The notes under the pieces are model-generated. The model saw nothing but the letters and a program-made list of their open reading frames with translations, was not told where the DNA came from and made no database searches. Below are positions 10,631 through 24,256 of a DNA stretch of 64,000 bases, piece by piece (position 1 is the stretch's first letter; each line of letters opens with the position of its first letter). The position numbers and the translations under genes were made by a program. Source of the DNA: Homalodisca vitripennis. Its lineage: Eukaryota; Arthropoda; Insecta; Hemiptera; Cicadellidae. The DNA lies in NCBI RefSeq assembly GCF_021130785.1, contig NC_060207.1, positions 100,543,001-100,607,000 on the forward strand, written 5' to 3'.

Positions 10631-11269
10631 AATGTTACTTTGCAAAATGTTTTTACATACCAAGAGTTATTAGTTGAGAGTTAGTAGTTATTAGTGTTAA
10701 GAGTTATTTCGACCTAATGATAATGTTTCTAGTTGTAAATAAAAGTATGGTTGGTATGAGTAAACATGTAGTATAGTATAACTAATATTAGACTTGCTAT
10801 TAATAATTTTGCAAATTACCTAATGAAGCCCTGTATTTTTTTAAATAAGCTATGTTGTGTTATCACTTTCAACAGTTTACACCGACAGAATCAATACCTA
10901 TTTTATAGGACCCTCTTGCAAGTATCAGTAGAATAATTTTCATTGATCTGCTTTGGATGTTGTTGGAGGTTATAGTTTAAAATGAAGACTCCAAATAAAT
11001 TATGAGCATCCAGTCGTAAATGAGTTCGAACCACTCTTATTGTATATGCGAAATATTGGTTACAAACTACAGAACATTCTAAAATCTCTATAATGCATTC
11101 CTTTTATTGTGAATAAACAGCACGGCGCAATAATTTTTTTATTTAATTTACAGTAAATGAAATACATTTTCTTGTGTATCTTTGACTCTACGATTACTAG
11201 GACGATGCTCTTAGACTTGGTTTTTCGACTATTTCGGAATTGACTGTTGTAAGAGAATATTCAAATATC

Positions 11270-11580
11270 CGGTGTAAACAGACGGAAACACAAGATTGTC
11301 GCCGACATTGCTGGCGAATGGCCAGCTGACTTAGCGAGTGTCGTTTGACGGAAATTATTTACGGCTCCAGCCGACGCGCTGCAGTCGCCGACGGAAGGTG
11401 CCGAGAGGAAGTATCGATGCGGATGTAGGGCTAGACGGTACGCGACCGACGCCAAGGGCTTGCTTACGCCAGCTGTGACCCTACGTTCAGCCAGCTGACA
11501 ATCAATACATCAGCTGGTCCACTCGGTAGGGCACGTGGCGTCCCCAGGCACCCCACGGTCAGGGGGACAAAGGGCTTGTT
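11270..11580. promoter_or_regulatory. GC-rich intronic block with four CAGCTG E-boxes
   Basis: A roughly 300-bp island, CpG-rich against AT-rich flanks, carries CAGCTG at 11323, 11470, 11492 and 11511; the last three fall within 47 bp. CAGCTG is a bHLH-type site. Position 0.65 kb inside the intron suggests an enhancer or promoter-proximal element; there is no direct proof. Confidence 0.4.
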
Positions 11581-14500
11581 TTTTGGCATGGCTGGATTAT
11601 AAAAATTGAGTTCTCGACGAGTACAACATTTTTTCCACTAAAAATATGATTTTGTGCCATATTTTGCAAATTTCACTTCAAAGGACAAATTGAGGCAAGT
11701 TAAAAAAAAAATAAATTACTGTTCTTTTTATGGCATTTAAATTTAATTTAAAATTATATTGATTTTCTAAAATGCATTACTCTAAAAATAATGTCTATAG
11801 CGGATCGAAAGACCATGTGAAGACCACGCTTTTAACATCGTCATTTAAAATAAAATTCTTAAAACTCTGATTTTATCACACTGCTTTAAGATGGTTTTGA
11901 AAACTGATTTTATTTTGCTTTCTTTACCCAATTAGTGGAAAGGTGGAGAAACACTGTCAAGCTCTTATTATCTATCTTATAATCATGAGCGGCCATTTAA
12001 ATCTTTATGTACCGTATAGAAAATATTTGTGTAAGTTTTGTATCGAATGACCTATAAAAAATCTCGAAACAACTTAAAGGTGATTGGATGCTTTTAAATT
12101 ATTTAATTAACATTAAACATCTCCCTTATTCTGCGACCAAAAATATAAGTATAAATGTAATGAAGATGGAAACCAATAAAACTGGCTCACTTTTTGTTTT
12201 AATTAGCAACTTATTTTATATATCATAAAATAAACCTCAGATCCAATGTGCAACTTAAAATAAATTTAGTTTTGTTAAATAACTAATACCTGTGTCTTTA
12301 TATGCTTTAACTATTACAGTAAATGCGCATAAAATCAGGGAAGTTTTAACTAGGCAACTTAAGTTTTGTAAATTATTCTTGTTTTGTCTTTTCCAAAAGA
12401 GTTGTGTGGGACGCATTAAAAATGAACGACTAACCCCAAACTTGTACATGTGAGATATTAGATGTATGATTATTTAAATCTAATTCAATGCCGTTTACAA
12501 ATATGTGTATTTTTTGTGCGAGTCAAAATTTCCGAGTATTTAATATGATTTATAGTTATTTATTTTGTGTTATTGGGCTTTAACTGCTTTTTATTAATAT
12601 TCCTCAGTTTACTCCTATGTTTACAGTATAACTCATGTTCTGTAATTTACATGAGTAATATTCTTCCTTGTCAGCGGACAGGGATAGTCTACGTGGTCAT
12701 AGCTGACGTCGTATCGTTTTATACTTTGGCTGTAAAATAATAGGGTTTTAAACTTTATCTCAAATAAAACAGTAAAGCTAAAGGAAAATAATTGTTATAG
12801 GGAGCAACAATTTTTTACTTATTTATACTGGTAAAAAAAGATGCAAAAGAATTTTGAATATAAAGATGTCATAAATTGTTTCATTTTATCAAAAAATTGT
12901 AAACTTTTGGGCCTTGGATAAATTAATTTTTTTATTACTTTAGGGTTTTCTACATCTTATAAAGATAGCAATAACAATCAACGTTGGAATTATTCATCAC
13001 GTAGTTAAAAGAATTAATGTATTAAGATACCTAGCAATTTTATAAAGAAGAATCCCCCATCATTCTGATAGTGACTATAACCAGACGGAGGGTTAAAAGT
13101 AAGCAGTGTCCATTTTTGGAAGAAGAATTATATTACAATTATTGTAATACAATCAAAGATGTTGTAGTGTAGGTAAACCATAATTTCGAAAAGATTATTA
13201 TTAATTGGATTTTCAATTTAAAAGTAAATATGTTTACCTGTGATAGGCATTCCACGAATCTCTAAGTATCCTAATCTATTCTAAAGACTCCACTACATCC
13301 ATAGGAATTTCAGATGTACTGTAATTGTTAACCAATTTACAAAAACGCCTACTATTTGTACAACTAGTAAGTTTTCATACTTTGCTAAAAAAATAAAGAT
13401 CCCCGTAAACAAAATTTTATTTTTCTAATAAAGATTCATAGCAAATGAAAGGATGCACGTCTTAATGAAATTCTAGAACCTTAAATTATAAAATAATAAT
13501 AAGAGCTTTTTGATTTTTGTGTGTGTAAATTTGTTTTTTCTCTATAAGCAAATTGTTGTTATAAATGACATACATTTAAAGTACATTAGGTGTTCACGTT
13601 GTAAACTTGTAGTAGTGGTAACGCCTCTCCCATTGCGTGTAGCTGGCTGATAACTGTATATGTCAAGGTCACACGGTATCACAGGTGATAGCAGGACAAT
13701 ATCAGAGTAATTATCCAGGTACACATGGTCCATGTTGTTCCAACTCCGCAGAAGTCTGTTCAACAATGAAAATAAGTTATTTTATAGCATTGTTTAGTTT
13801 TTTATATTGAAAGCACCACACCAGGAAACGCTATTTAAATTTTTTGCAGTGTGACAAGAGTTATAGAGTTGTGACCTCTCAAGTACATGTGTAGGCAGTT
13901 TATTGTTAAAAATCGATGTATACAATAAGTATAGAACAAGGATGGAACAACTTTATGGAGGGATTGCGTACGTTAGGGGGACTGAAACAATTTGTTTTCT
14001 ACATATTGCATTCAGATTTTTGCACTTACAAAATTAGTTTTTGCAAATGTCAGATAGCCTTCCTCACTGTGACCCCGCATTTCACAGTAGATGATAACAT
14101 TCCAAAATAGATGATAGCAAAATAACTCAAAATTGGAGACAACGATTGAAATTTCGAGTTTAGTATTTATCCATATTTAAAAATGGCCCCACACTCGTAA
14201 ATGCCAGTTAATTCACACGGAAGATTCAAATGTTGCAATTTGATAACTTGTCGTGCAACATCTCAATTGATGTAGGCAGTGCTTGTGGAAAACGATATTT
14301 TTTAGTCCAGCTTATCGAAAATAATGACATTTCAATTAGTGGCTTCACGTTGTTCTTTGTGTCTTTATTTTCCTCATCAGGACGTTTATATTAAACGTGA
14401 AAGTATTTTTTTTATTACAATTTTGACTACTGCTCTAATCATTGCTTGGAGACTAACACTTTTATATTGTTAGATAACGAATTTATATTGTTAGTATTAC

Positions 14501-15540
14501 AGATCCCTTTCATTTTGAGAGAGGATAGCAAATTTTTGGAACGGTTTACTGTAGGCTGCGGATAACGCGGTAATATATACGAGTACGAGAAACTGTTGCC
14601 AGTAACGATGATATTGCAGATCATGTCAGCACTCTTGATGAAGGAGGCACACACGCAAGGTCAATGAAGCCGCTGATTGGATGACAGCTAATATAAAGTT
14701 GGCTCATTGCTAGTATATTCGAGGTATATTTACAATAATAATGGGCGCACGATGACGTAACTGGTAATTGGGAGCTTTTACTTGATACTAGATATTCTTT
14801 GTATATACAAACGCAACTGTAGAACACAGAGTGTCGATTTGTACACGTTTCTTATCAGTTGAGACAATTTCGGTCGATAGTTGGAATGTTCTAGAAGAAT
14901 AGTTTATTTCTATGCTTAGTCCTTATTATAGATTTGGATGATATATGAATTAAGGTTTATGGAATATTCCGGCCTTGGTTATATTGATAGTAAAACTATA
15001 TAGTATCATAAACTTCCAATATCATACACCAAATTCATTTGTGTGAATGACCAAGAGCCTAGATGCCATCCAAGACATCGTATGTCGAGCTAAACAGGAC
15101 GTCGATCCATTGTTTTCTAGTCCCAATCCATCATCTAAATCCAACTCCCAAAAAGTTGAAATATTGTCCACACATCGAACATGAATATAAATTTACTGCG
15201 ACACCGAAAATGTAGAATAAATCATCCAATTGCCCTTTGGTATCATACATTCTCATTATCTGTTAATTGTGATACAGGTAATTGGTGAATTGTGTGCAGT
15301 TTGTTATAACTTACCTATATAAATGATTAATATAACCAGATTTTAGTGAAAGAATAATTGAAAGGAAGTTACAGGTGGGGAGAGGCAACTTAAGTCTACG
15401 TAAGATATCGGGCGCTTAGTCCGTATATCTTTAACACTCACCTTCTCTTGAAGATTATGGTCTATATAATCCTATGAATTAACAGGTAGCTGAAAATTAT
15501 GCATTTAAGGCTAGGTTCCACCTGGTTTCCTCCCCCATGG
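11581..15540. other. AT-rich intron sequence
   Basis: No recognisable exon, transposon or array. Short open frames on both strands lack codon structure or motifs. Confidence 0.5.
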
Positions 15541-15911
15541 GTTTACAAGCACCCTGCTACAGAAGCCGACCGGTAGCCAGGGTCTTATTGCCGACTGACA
15601 CGGTTGTTTGACACTCCCATGTCACGAAAGGTCACACCGAGATGACGCGGGGTAGAGTGCGGGAGCGATATTCTGTTGTGTTCTGCGCTGTAACTGGTTG
15701 CCGGCTGTACCAGGGCCAGAACATCCCCCAGTGGTTTACAAGCACCCTGATACAGAAGCCGACCAGTAGCCAGGGCCTTATTGCCGACTGACACGGTTGT
15801 TTGACACTTCCATGTCGCGAAAGGTCACACCGAGATGACGCGGGGTAGAGTGCGGGAGCGTTATTCTGTTGTGTTCTGCGCTGTAACCGGTTGCCGGCTG
15901 TACCAGGGTCA
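15541..15911. repeat. Tandem duplication, 193-bp period
   Basis: GTTTACAAGCACCCTG begins copies at 15541 and 15734. About 178 bp matches closely (a handful of substitutions), through GTTGCCGGCTGTACCAGGG. Both copies are GC-rich in AT-rich surroundings, and another GC-rich stretch follows to about 15980. Minus-strand open frames over it are by-products of the duplicated composition. The family is unknown. Confidence 0.85.
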
Positions 15912-18900
15912 ATGACTCGGGCGGCGCGGCGGCCACGGCCAAGACCTGGACTGAGGCCGTCGAGCGCTGCACCGACAATTATAAGAGCAAGTACCCTTCT
16001 CTTCCCTAGACAGAGAACAGTATTTAGCAAATCTCTCAAGTAAGCATTCCCGAGTTTCACTATTAATATTAACAGTCTTGTAAAGAGTTAAATTTAGCCT
16101 ATCGTCTAAAAATCAAATATTTTCCTTGCTCTTAGTCCCACGGTCAATGGAAACCCGTTTCTCGTTGCCACACTTTGGATGAATACACATCCAAATTTAT
16201 CTTCTTCAGTCTAGGTAAAGTGTTATATAAATTTTTACCGCTTTATGTAACAAATGCAAACGCTACACAGTTTTGTTTTTGTCGCTCATACCCTTGATTA
16301 TATACGAATGAAGGATTATATTTAATCAAGAGTCATACTTACTATACCGGTTTTGTATTTTTGTCAAAAACCCGAGTCTTAAATTATATATTTTTATCTC
16401 ATCTCTTATACTCCAAAGGATGTTGTTATTCATTTTGACTTCCATCCCCTACAACATTGTAACTTACATTTTTTTATTCGCACAACTTACTATTGCATTT
16501 TTGGCAAAATAAAACTTGTTTTCTGCATTAATACCCAAAAGAGACGTTTATTTTTTATCTATGTATAAACACCATATGAATTGTTACACACAAGTAGTTG
16601 TGCATTTTATTCACACCTAAGTATATGCGAACGTGGCCGATACTCGTTTGTTTGGACTGTTTCAAAGATTACGCTCTGTTATCATTGGAATGTTCCCAGC
16701 GTGTGTCGTAACTGTATGTAGAACACTATGGAGATGATATGATGATGAGGGCCATTTACGACAAACAGTTCGTTGGCTTTGCAGTGCCAAACTGAAGCCA
16801 ATGTCGTCGTAGATGAGGCACTAATACATTCCCTCCACGAGCGTCAAATATGGCATTAGCATGACAATGGAGGGGAGGCCCTTACTGCCGCTTGGGTATT
16901 AATGGCTCCACAGATGATAAAACGGGATGCATTTAGACATGACGTGTGCTACACGGTTTATGGCTGATCGGGTTTACCGGCTGTTGCAATTTTTCTGCTA
17001 TGGAGTGCATGGAGATGTTGATGGTTTCGTGATATTAGTAGGCTACTTTAAAATAGTATAATTATTAAAGTTTTGCTTCCAAACGCGTTTTAGTGCATTT
17101 TTATATATTTGAACGATGATTTCAATAACATTGTGCGCTTTTTTCGTAATAACCAATAAAAATATTGATAAAAGCAAAAATAGTTTGGATGCATATGTAT
17201 GTCTTTAGTATCCCATAACTCTTTGACCCAAGAGGATAAAAGTGTTTTGTTTTCGAGGCTAAAAACAAGATGGCCGCCAGTAAAGCTGTCTTTTAAGTTG
17301 TCTATAGTGATGGATATAATTTTCTCTAACTTATTTCTTGTTTTAGCAAGAAAAGCAACATTTAAGTTTAGCGAGCAGAGACTTTGCTCACAGAGGAAGC
17401 AGAATGGTAGTCTATGATCGCGAGTTAAGCATTTATTTACCGTTACTAAGATAGTGATATAAATTTGGATAACAATACAATTTAGGATTTTCTGGCATCC
17501 TAATAACCCGTCAAAATGTGGATGAGTTATCCTTCGTGCAAAAGGATACTTTTACAAGACAGCGTTAATATTTAGTTGACATTTCCAATAAGAAAATCCG
17601 TTATTAACGAGCCAAATGTTTGATGGTGTCGAACGTAAAAATAATTAGTACATCTCACTCAATATCCTCCCGTCACATCGTATATTTGTGTAGACAACAC
17701 TATCACCTGTATAAATAGGCAGAAGAAGTGTAACTGTATTTGTAGCGTGTGGTATGACAGCGAGCGGACTGTGTGGGCGGTGCGTGAGTAGTCGCGTACT
17801 CACTCGGTCTCAGGTCTCCACTGTCTTCACCACGCTTCCAACATCCTCTCCACTATACAAATGTTGCTGTTGTCTTCATACATCACACCACTTGTATATT
17901 TCAATATTTCTGGCCGTTTCGAGAACGGATTATTTCTCCAAGTAGAGAATACATCTGAAATCGGACATGGCAATAGGTACACATCATGCATTCTTTGGAT
18001 AATGATCCGCTTCCTAACACGAAGTCTACGATATTATTCATGGGTAGGTAAATAAATAGATGTGTTTATAGGTTTAGGTTGTATGTATTTGTCAATAAAG
18101 GATGTTGAGTGTTGTTTTGTTTTGTTTGGTTGACTGAAGGTAAAAAAACTGCAAATAAATAAACATGTTTAAATACATTTTTTTAAACATTGAAATAATA
18201 ATTAACAGGTTTCTCTCCAAGAACGTTGTGGCGTTAAACCAATTGGGCACCAATAAGAAATTAAGTTATTTTTTACATATGGAGAGATTTTGAATTTTAC
18301 TACAAAAATAACTATTTGAACATTTGCCACAAAAATCTTTGTAATCGTCCTATTTTCAAAATAGAATCTTCAAATAAAGAGTTCACTGTAAAGTTGATCT
18401 GAATACAAAAGTTGGACGGTACAACTTACTAATCTTTTGAAAGTAATAACTGAAAAATTTTACCAATATTTAAAACAAATTCTCGTGTTAGAAAACAAAA
18501 AATCTTTTAGGTCCCCTTTTAGAGTAAATTTGATGTTAAAACGTAAGCATGTATAGAATGTATTAATCTTTTGCAATCGAGATAAAATAGTAGACTCTTC
18601 GCAATCAATGATGAAGTAAAAATCATTTGTGAAATAATGTTTAGTTATTTATTATACAACATTTGCTCAAACAAAGAATTCGAAATGGAACATGAAATTC
18701 AAATATTGAAAAACAACAGCAGAAAACACTGATAGTGCTCTCTGCATCGTTGAAGAGTGCATAATCAATTTTAGATTCAAGTGTTGATTTCAATTTTAAA
18801 TCTCTTGACTTTGATGTATGGCATATATATTACAAAGTTCATAAAAAACGATTGGAAATATTATATCTTACCGTTGAACTAAACGCACTACTCCCAACAA

Positions 18901-20538
18901 TTTTGCAGCTGTGTATTTTAGCGAAAGGCGGGAGGAATACTGTACGATTTCCATTGTACTTACGACTGCACATAGGAAGGAAACTACTTGCAGTTTCCCG
19001 ATAATTGCAAACATTTGAATGTAAGTGACGACAGTCTCTAATTGGTCAGCAATTACCCGACAGACTCTGTTAGCCGTGTTAATGGTCCACTCATCGGGTC
19101 TTAACAAGAACTATAGATAATGTGAGTATATATCCCCGTGTTCCATGTTCAAGAAAAACGTGTATTTAAATAATTCAAGAATTAAAGGCGTTGCTTATCC
19201 CACGTAATGTTGGGATTCCAATTAATGAATGGGGCATGTAGTAGCACACAATTCCATTAAATCGTTATTAATTAGACAAACCTAATTTACTTTATTTAAA
19301 AAAAGTGTATAGTAATAAGCAAAATAATGTAAAAAAACTATAAACGGTGCAACAGACACATAACCTTTTGAAATTTGCAAATCTTCTTATAAGCTGAAGT
19401 AGAACCGACATTAAAATTACGCAACAACAAGGTACTTACTAAAAAATTTTTTGACATAAATTATACACATTTTAGTGCACTATACAAATGCACATTTACT
19501 GCAATAATGCAATGAGTTTGTAAAACATTTCTTATACAAATAAAAACTGTTACCGACCTGCACATAACAAATGTTATCAGTTGCAATATCGCCACTATTT
19601 TCTTCATTCAGGGTAGCATTACCATGTGATGAATAATTTTTATTCTAATTCAGAAGTGCCTCCTTGTAGAATAAAAATTCAAAATTGTGGAAAACTACCT
19701 ATGTTTGAAGCACATGCCAAAAATAAGATTTTCATTCGGCTAAACGTAACTTTTATATAAATAATTTTTTTACTGACCTCTTGTCATTTAATACTCTTGT
19801 AGAATCGTGTTTGATATAAAATTTATAGTTGTGTGTACAAGGGGCTTGATTAAAAGGAAATAAAGTAAATTGACACAAAATTGACTTTCATCTGGGTAAG
19901 TTTAGTTGTCTGATCAATAGTAAAAAAAATGCGCATTAAAATATTTAAAAATCCCTACAAACCTGTATAAGATCAACAATTTGAAATTGTGAATATGAAT
20001 TTTCAAAATACCAAAGAGTAGTAGCCTCACATATTCACGTAAATTTTAATTTTTAAATTAGTAAGCTGGAATTTTTATTTGAATTTTTATTTCCTAGTAC
20101 ATCATAAGTATGAGGAGTCCGATTGTTTTATTCTCCTGGATATAAACATACAGTAGTTAACAACTGACCCTCAATTTATATATAAAAATAAAAGTATTTC
20201 TGTATTCAATGGTAGCCAGTTGATGACTTAGGGCAGGCAGTCAGGGTTGCGGTGGCCAACAGCGCACGGCTGTGAGAATGTAGTAGTAAAAGGTTTCAGG
20301 GGCCAAGTTTTTCTGCACAGAATATAGATGTGAAAGCTCTACTGTAAGATTCTTAATATAGAATACTACTAATAATTTAATATAATATTTTGTTTATGGT
20401 AGCATGTGTCATAAAAGCAAATAGAGAAATTTACAAAATTTTAATATACCTAAATTTGTTAAACTTGCTTTAGAATCAGGCGCTATGTATCTTAAACGCT
20501 TAAAATGTAGCCTATAGCTTTACTTCGTCGAACTTAGC
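15912..20538. other. Intron sequence, mostly AT-rich
   Basis: No gene or repeat recognised. Mildly GC-richer patches at about 16620-17000 and 17750-17860 could be regulatory. The second has short frames with donor-like GTGAGT but no convincing exon. Confidence 0.45.
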
Positions 20539-20833
20539 AATCTGCAGTGCATATAACTGCACAATCTGCAGTGCATATAACTGCACAATCTGCAGTGCAT
20601 AACTAATCTGCAGTGCACTGCACAATCTGCAGTGCATATAACTGCACAATCTGCAGTGCATATAACTGCACAATCTGCAGTGCATATAACTGCACAATCT
20701 GCAGTGCATATAACTGCACAATCTGCAATGTGCATATAACTGCACAATCTGCAGTGCATATAACTGCACAATCTGCAGTGCATATAACTGCACAATCTGC
20801 AGTGCTGCACAATCTGCAATGTGTTTAACTGCA
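20539..20833. repeat. 24-bp minisatellite
   Basis: Thirteen units of AATCTGCAGTGCATATAACTGCAC-type sequence, starting every 24 bp from 20539, with shortened units (17-19 bp) at 20587, 20605 and 20794 and a 26-bp variant at 20720. Because 24 is divisible by 3, several frames stay open on both strands; these are artefacts. Confidence 0.95.
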
Positions 20834-22866
20834 TCATTGAATTTGACTGAACCTGACCGAGACCTAAGGTCGCGACAGTTTATCGTGCGCTCTTTACCGG
20901 TCTAAGGTCACAACAACAGCTCTGTCTGTGTAAGTACAAATTTACGCAATTGGGCTCTTAAATTAGCTAATTACGTCAGATCATGTCTCATAAATAAAAT
21001 TACTTTTAGTGTTGCCGTTGCGCGATAAAATGTTACTAATTAAACCCAATAATAACATCAGTTGAATGTTTAATTAAACCGATTATCAAAATTGTTCCGT
21101 TATTATTGTTTATTATGCAGATTTAAAAAATATGTTTAAAAGAGATAAAACGCAAAAACAAGAGAGCCCACAACGTTTATCAGGCAGGAACATGAATAAT
21201 ATAAGCAATTAATTGCAGACTTGTTACTGGTTCAAATCTCGCAACATATCTTATATCTTCATGGTCTACATCCTCGGAGCTGTGTAAATAACTGAATAAT
21301 ATTGTACTATACCTTGTCAATCAGTTCCAGAATTTCGTACATGTCCACTACATGTTTTTGTATTTTGTGTTATTTTAAATACATCACCACCTCATGATGT
21401 AACCATTGTTCTGAAGCATATAGTGGACATCAACGGTATTTTGAAACTGTTTGATAGGGTATACTATATGGGTATACCATTTACTTACCGTCTAATCTCG
21501 AGAAAATACGATCGAGAATGTATACCAGCGACACAACAGCACTAATTATATAGAGCCGCAACAGAAAATCCTGCAAATATTGATTTTATTTTAATTTGCC
21601 AAAGGTACAACTTAAAATACATTCAAGCATGAAAGAACATTAATCCTGTAAACAACCGTAATATTTATAATATTTTGTTTTCTAATTTGGCTATAAATAT
21701 ACGATGGGTTACTTACTAGGTTTACTATCACTTTGAAATGTTTTTCTCTATCTTTATCTTTAAATGCTCATATTGTTTCTGCACTCATTAGAATTGATGT
21801 GGTTCCAATTTTTAGTAGTTTCTAATAATTAGTAGGCGAACACAATTTGCATTTTATTGAAACACAAGCTAGTCGTTTCGAGAAATTGGTAGATAAACGT
21901 CCCTTAAGAAACTTATTTTCACACGAGCTAATTTTAAAGGTAATGAAAGTGTTTAATATACCATGTAATACATTTTTAGTAAGTCATACCTTTGTACCTT
22001 GGGCCACCTCAAACCTACCGCCAGATATCAGCGTCAGTCAACATCATAAATTAGACTGAAATTGGCGACTTTCGAATAATTCATTCTCTTTATCCTTTGG
22101 CTGTGGCTGAATATTATTTATATGTCTGACGGTAAACGAAGAGAATGAATAGAGAAATTGGAACTTTCAAACCATGTTTCGTCTCATTATCTCATGTGTC
22201 AAGCTAAAAAGTATTTGTATTTGCAACTCTTTCGCTAACCTCTCATTGCGATCTGCACAAATATTAGTGCGTTTGTCAATTTAGATCTTGATTAGAGGAA
22301 TGTTTCATTTCAACTTCATGAAAATCCTTACACAATGCAAGTATCGCTAGATCGTAAATACTACTCATTGTTGCATTCGTTATACATCCATCTGATATAC
22401 ATACAAATTGTTAGGATCTTCCCAAAATAAATAAAAAAATATCCTCTGATAATTTAAGGATTTCACATTCTTTAAGACTTTAAAAACTCTTTTTGAATCC
22501 TATACTTTGTGCACGGAATTAAACAATTTATGTGTCTTAAATTTTGTTCGCATGTCTTCTTTTGAACGGCCTTGTTTACTTTCTGATAATTCTGTCAGAG
22601 GTGTAACACCCTTATTTATTGTCAGATAGATTTTATTTAGATCAAATCGTATTTAGTGTTTATTTTTAAATAAAGTTACATGCAGATGCTTCTAGTCTGG
22701 AATTTACGGCAACATTTGTGTGAGAAACGAAATCGAAGGCAAGGTAACATGTTTTGACGTAGATGAAGTAATTTTCCAATTCCCTACGCAAATTCAGTCA
22801 TCCTGTCGCCCGCGCCTTGCCTTGTCGGTCGGACAGGATAGTCATGGAGATGTAATTGGCATCGTA
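20834..22866. other. AT-rich intron sequence
   Basis: Nothing recognised; no exon-like or transposon-like signal. Confidence 0.5.
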
Positions 22867-22897
22867 TTACAAGTAATAAAACAAGTATTACTTGTAA
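22867..22897. repeat. Perfect 12-bp inverted repeat
   Basis: TTACAAGTAATA and TATTACTTGTAA flank a 7-nt loop. It is a simple hairpin of unknown role. Confidence 0.6.
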
Positions 22898-23045
22898 GTA
22901 GAGCCGAGGGTTAAAGGCGAGAGCAGGAAGGCAGCAAATTGCATTCAAGGCTAGGTGTATGGCAATTTGGTTATTTTTGTCCGTGACATACAGTACATGT
23001 AAGCCTACACTAGTAGCTGCTACGGTTTGTATTGTAACTTTATTG

Positions 23046-23066
23046 TATTACCCGCGGCTTCGCTCG
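23046..23066. mobile_element. Retroelement fragment with CCCGCGGCTTCGCTCG signature
   Basis: The 16-bp CCCGCGGCTTCGCTCG at 23051-23066 is a signature often seen in insect RTE/SINE-type repeats. The surroundings are too diverged to set borders, and family assignment is from memory. Confidence 0.35.
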
Positions 23067-24163
23067 AAATGTATATGTAATATTCCTTGTGTTTAATTGA
23101 ATAGCTTCCACAATTTCAGTAACACGAAATATTTTAGAGAAACTCCAAAGTCAAAGTTCATACTTAGTGATGTAGTACGATATGTTCCTATGACGTTTAA
23201 AAATTGAATTAGTCATATATCATTCATCAGGTACCCGTTTTCAGTGTTAGAAGACCAGAGGTGAAGCAAAATTGTTAGTAAAAGTTTTACACTTTTAATT
23301 TAAGTTTATTATATTCCCAACGTAAAATAAGAGTTTGGTATTTTCCCCCGAGAATCAAAATAATATTAATAGTATAACTGTACACATATATAATAAATTA
23401 GCATTATAAATATATATTTGGTAATTCAAAACAGTATAGTTTTCTAAATTCTATACATAATAGATATTGTTATCTAAAATTCAAAACTAAAATCAACGTC
23501 AATAATACTTACATTATGAGAGTTGTCATCCATACGTAAATATGATAGATACATGATACAGTCAAGTACATATTCTTGCTTCCTAACCCATGTTCGCTCT
23601 ATCATAGTATTCCCCCGATCCATTCTAGGAATCATATCAGTATTTGTATACCTAAGCTGAATCGTATACCTCATCAGTGAAAAACATGCGATGTCCCCTC
23701 GATTTTCTGTCCATTTGCATTTAGTAATCCATGTATTGCTTTTTGATTTCACTTGCAATAATCACTGCTAAACTGAACTCACTCTCACGAAACGAATGGT
23801 TTTTTGAATGATGCTAATCCCCAGTCCTTCCGTGTTTTGCTCCTTGTAGCTTCTGTAAATATGTTGTTCCATAATGTCTAAGGAAACCAAATCCAATACC
23901 TTTCCTGTAAAAATACATAATTTAGTTGATTAAGAGAATTTTAGAATAAGATAATTTGATCTGCCTTGTGGCCACGTCGTTGAAACAAGAATTATTGTTA
24001 CTTTTTTATATTTCCACTCTATAACTGTAAAAAAAAATTTAAAATACTGGTTAAATTAATATTGCTGTCATAATACGAGTACAATGATTACATAGAACAG
24101 TTTATTACATTTAACAAGCTCTTTCAATTAATATACTTTAGAGAGCAAGATGGGATTTTAACT
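23067..24163. other. AT-rich intron sequence
   Basis: No recognisable feature. A minus-strand open frame of 94 codons (23474-23758) has no family resemblance or splice support. Confidence 0.45.
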
Positions 24164-24256
24164 GTTTAGAGACCAGAGGGGGGTAGCCCGAAAAGATTTT
24201 CGAAATAAGAAAAGCCTACATTCACACCAGGGATCAATCGGTTGAATAGTTTGCTT
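24164..24256 (+). mobile_element. RTE-like retroelement tail, copy 2 (diverged)
   Basis: GTTTAGAGACCAGAGGGGG, then AAGAAAAGCCTACATTC, then ATCAATCGGTTGAATAGTTT appear in the same order as the tail at 1985-2180, with much divergence. Confidence 0.35.

Noticed and set aside
15585..16060. Overlapping minus-strand frames up to 142 codons
   Set aside because: They span the 193-bp duplication and repeat the same peptide twice. No family is recognised and GC-rich DNA has few stops.
20512..20837. Several overlapping open frames up to 105 codons on both strands
   Set aside because: They arise from the 24-bp repeat, whose length is divisible by 3. They give only short cyclic peptides such as LCSYMHCR.
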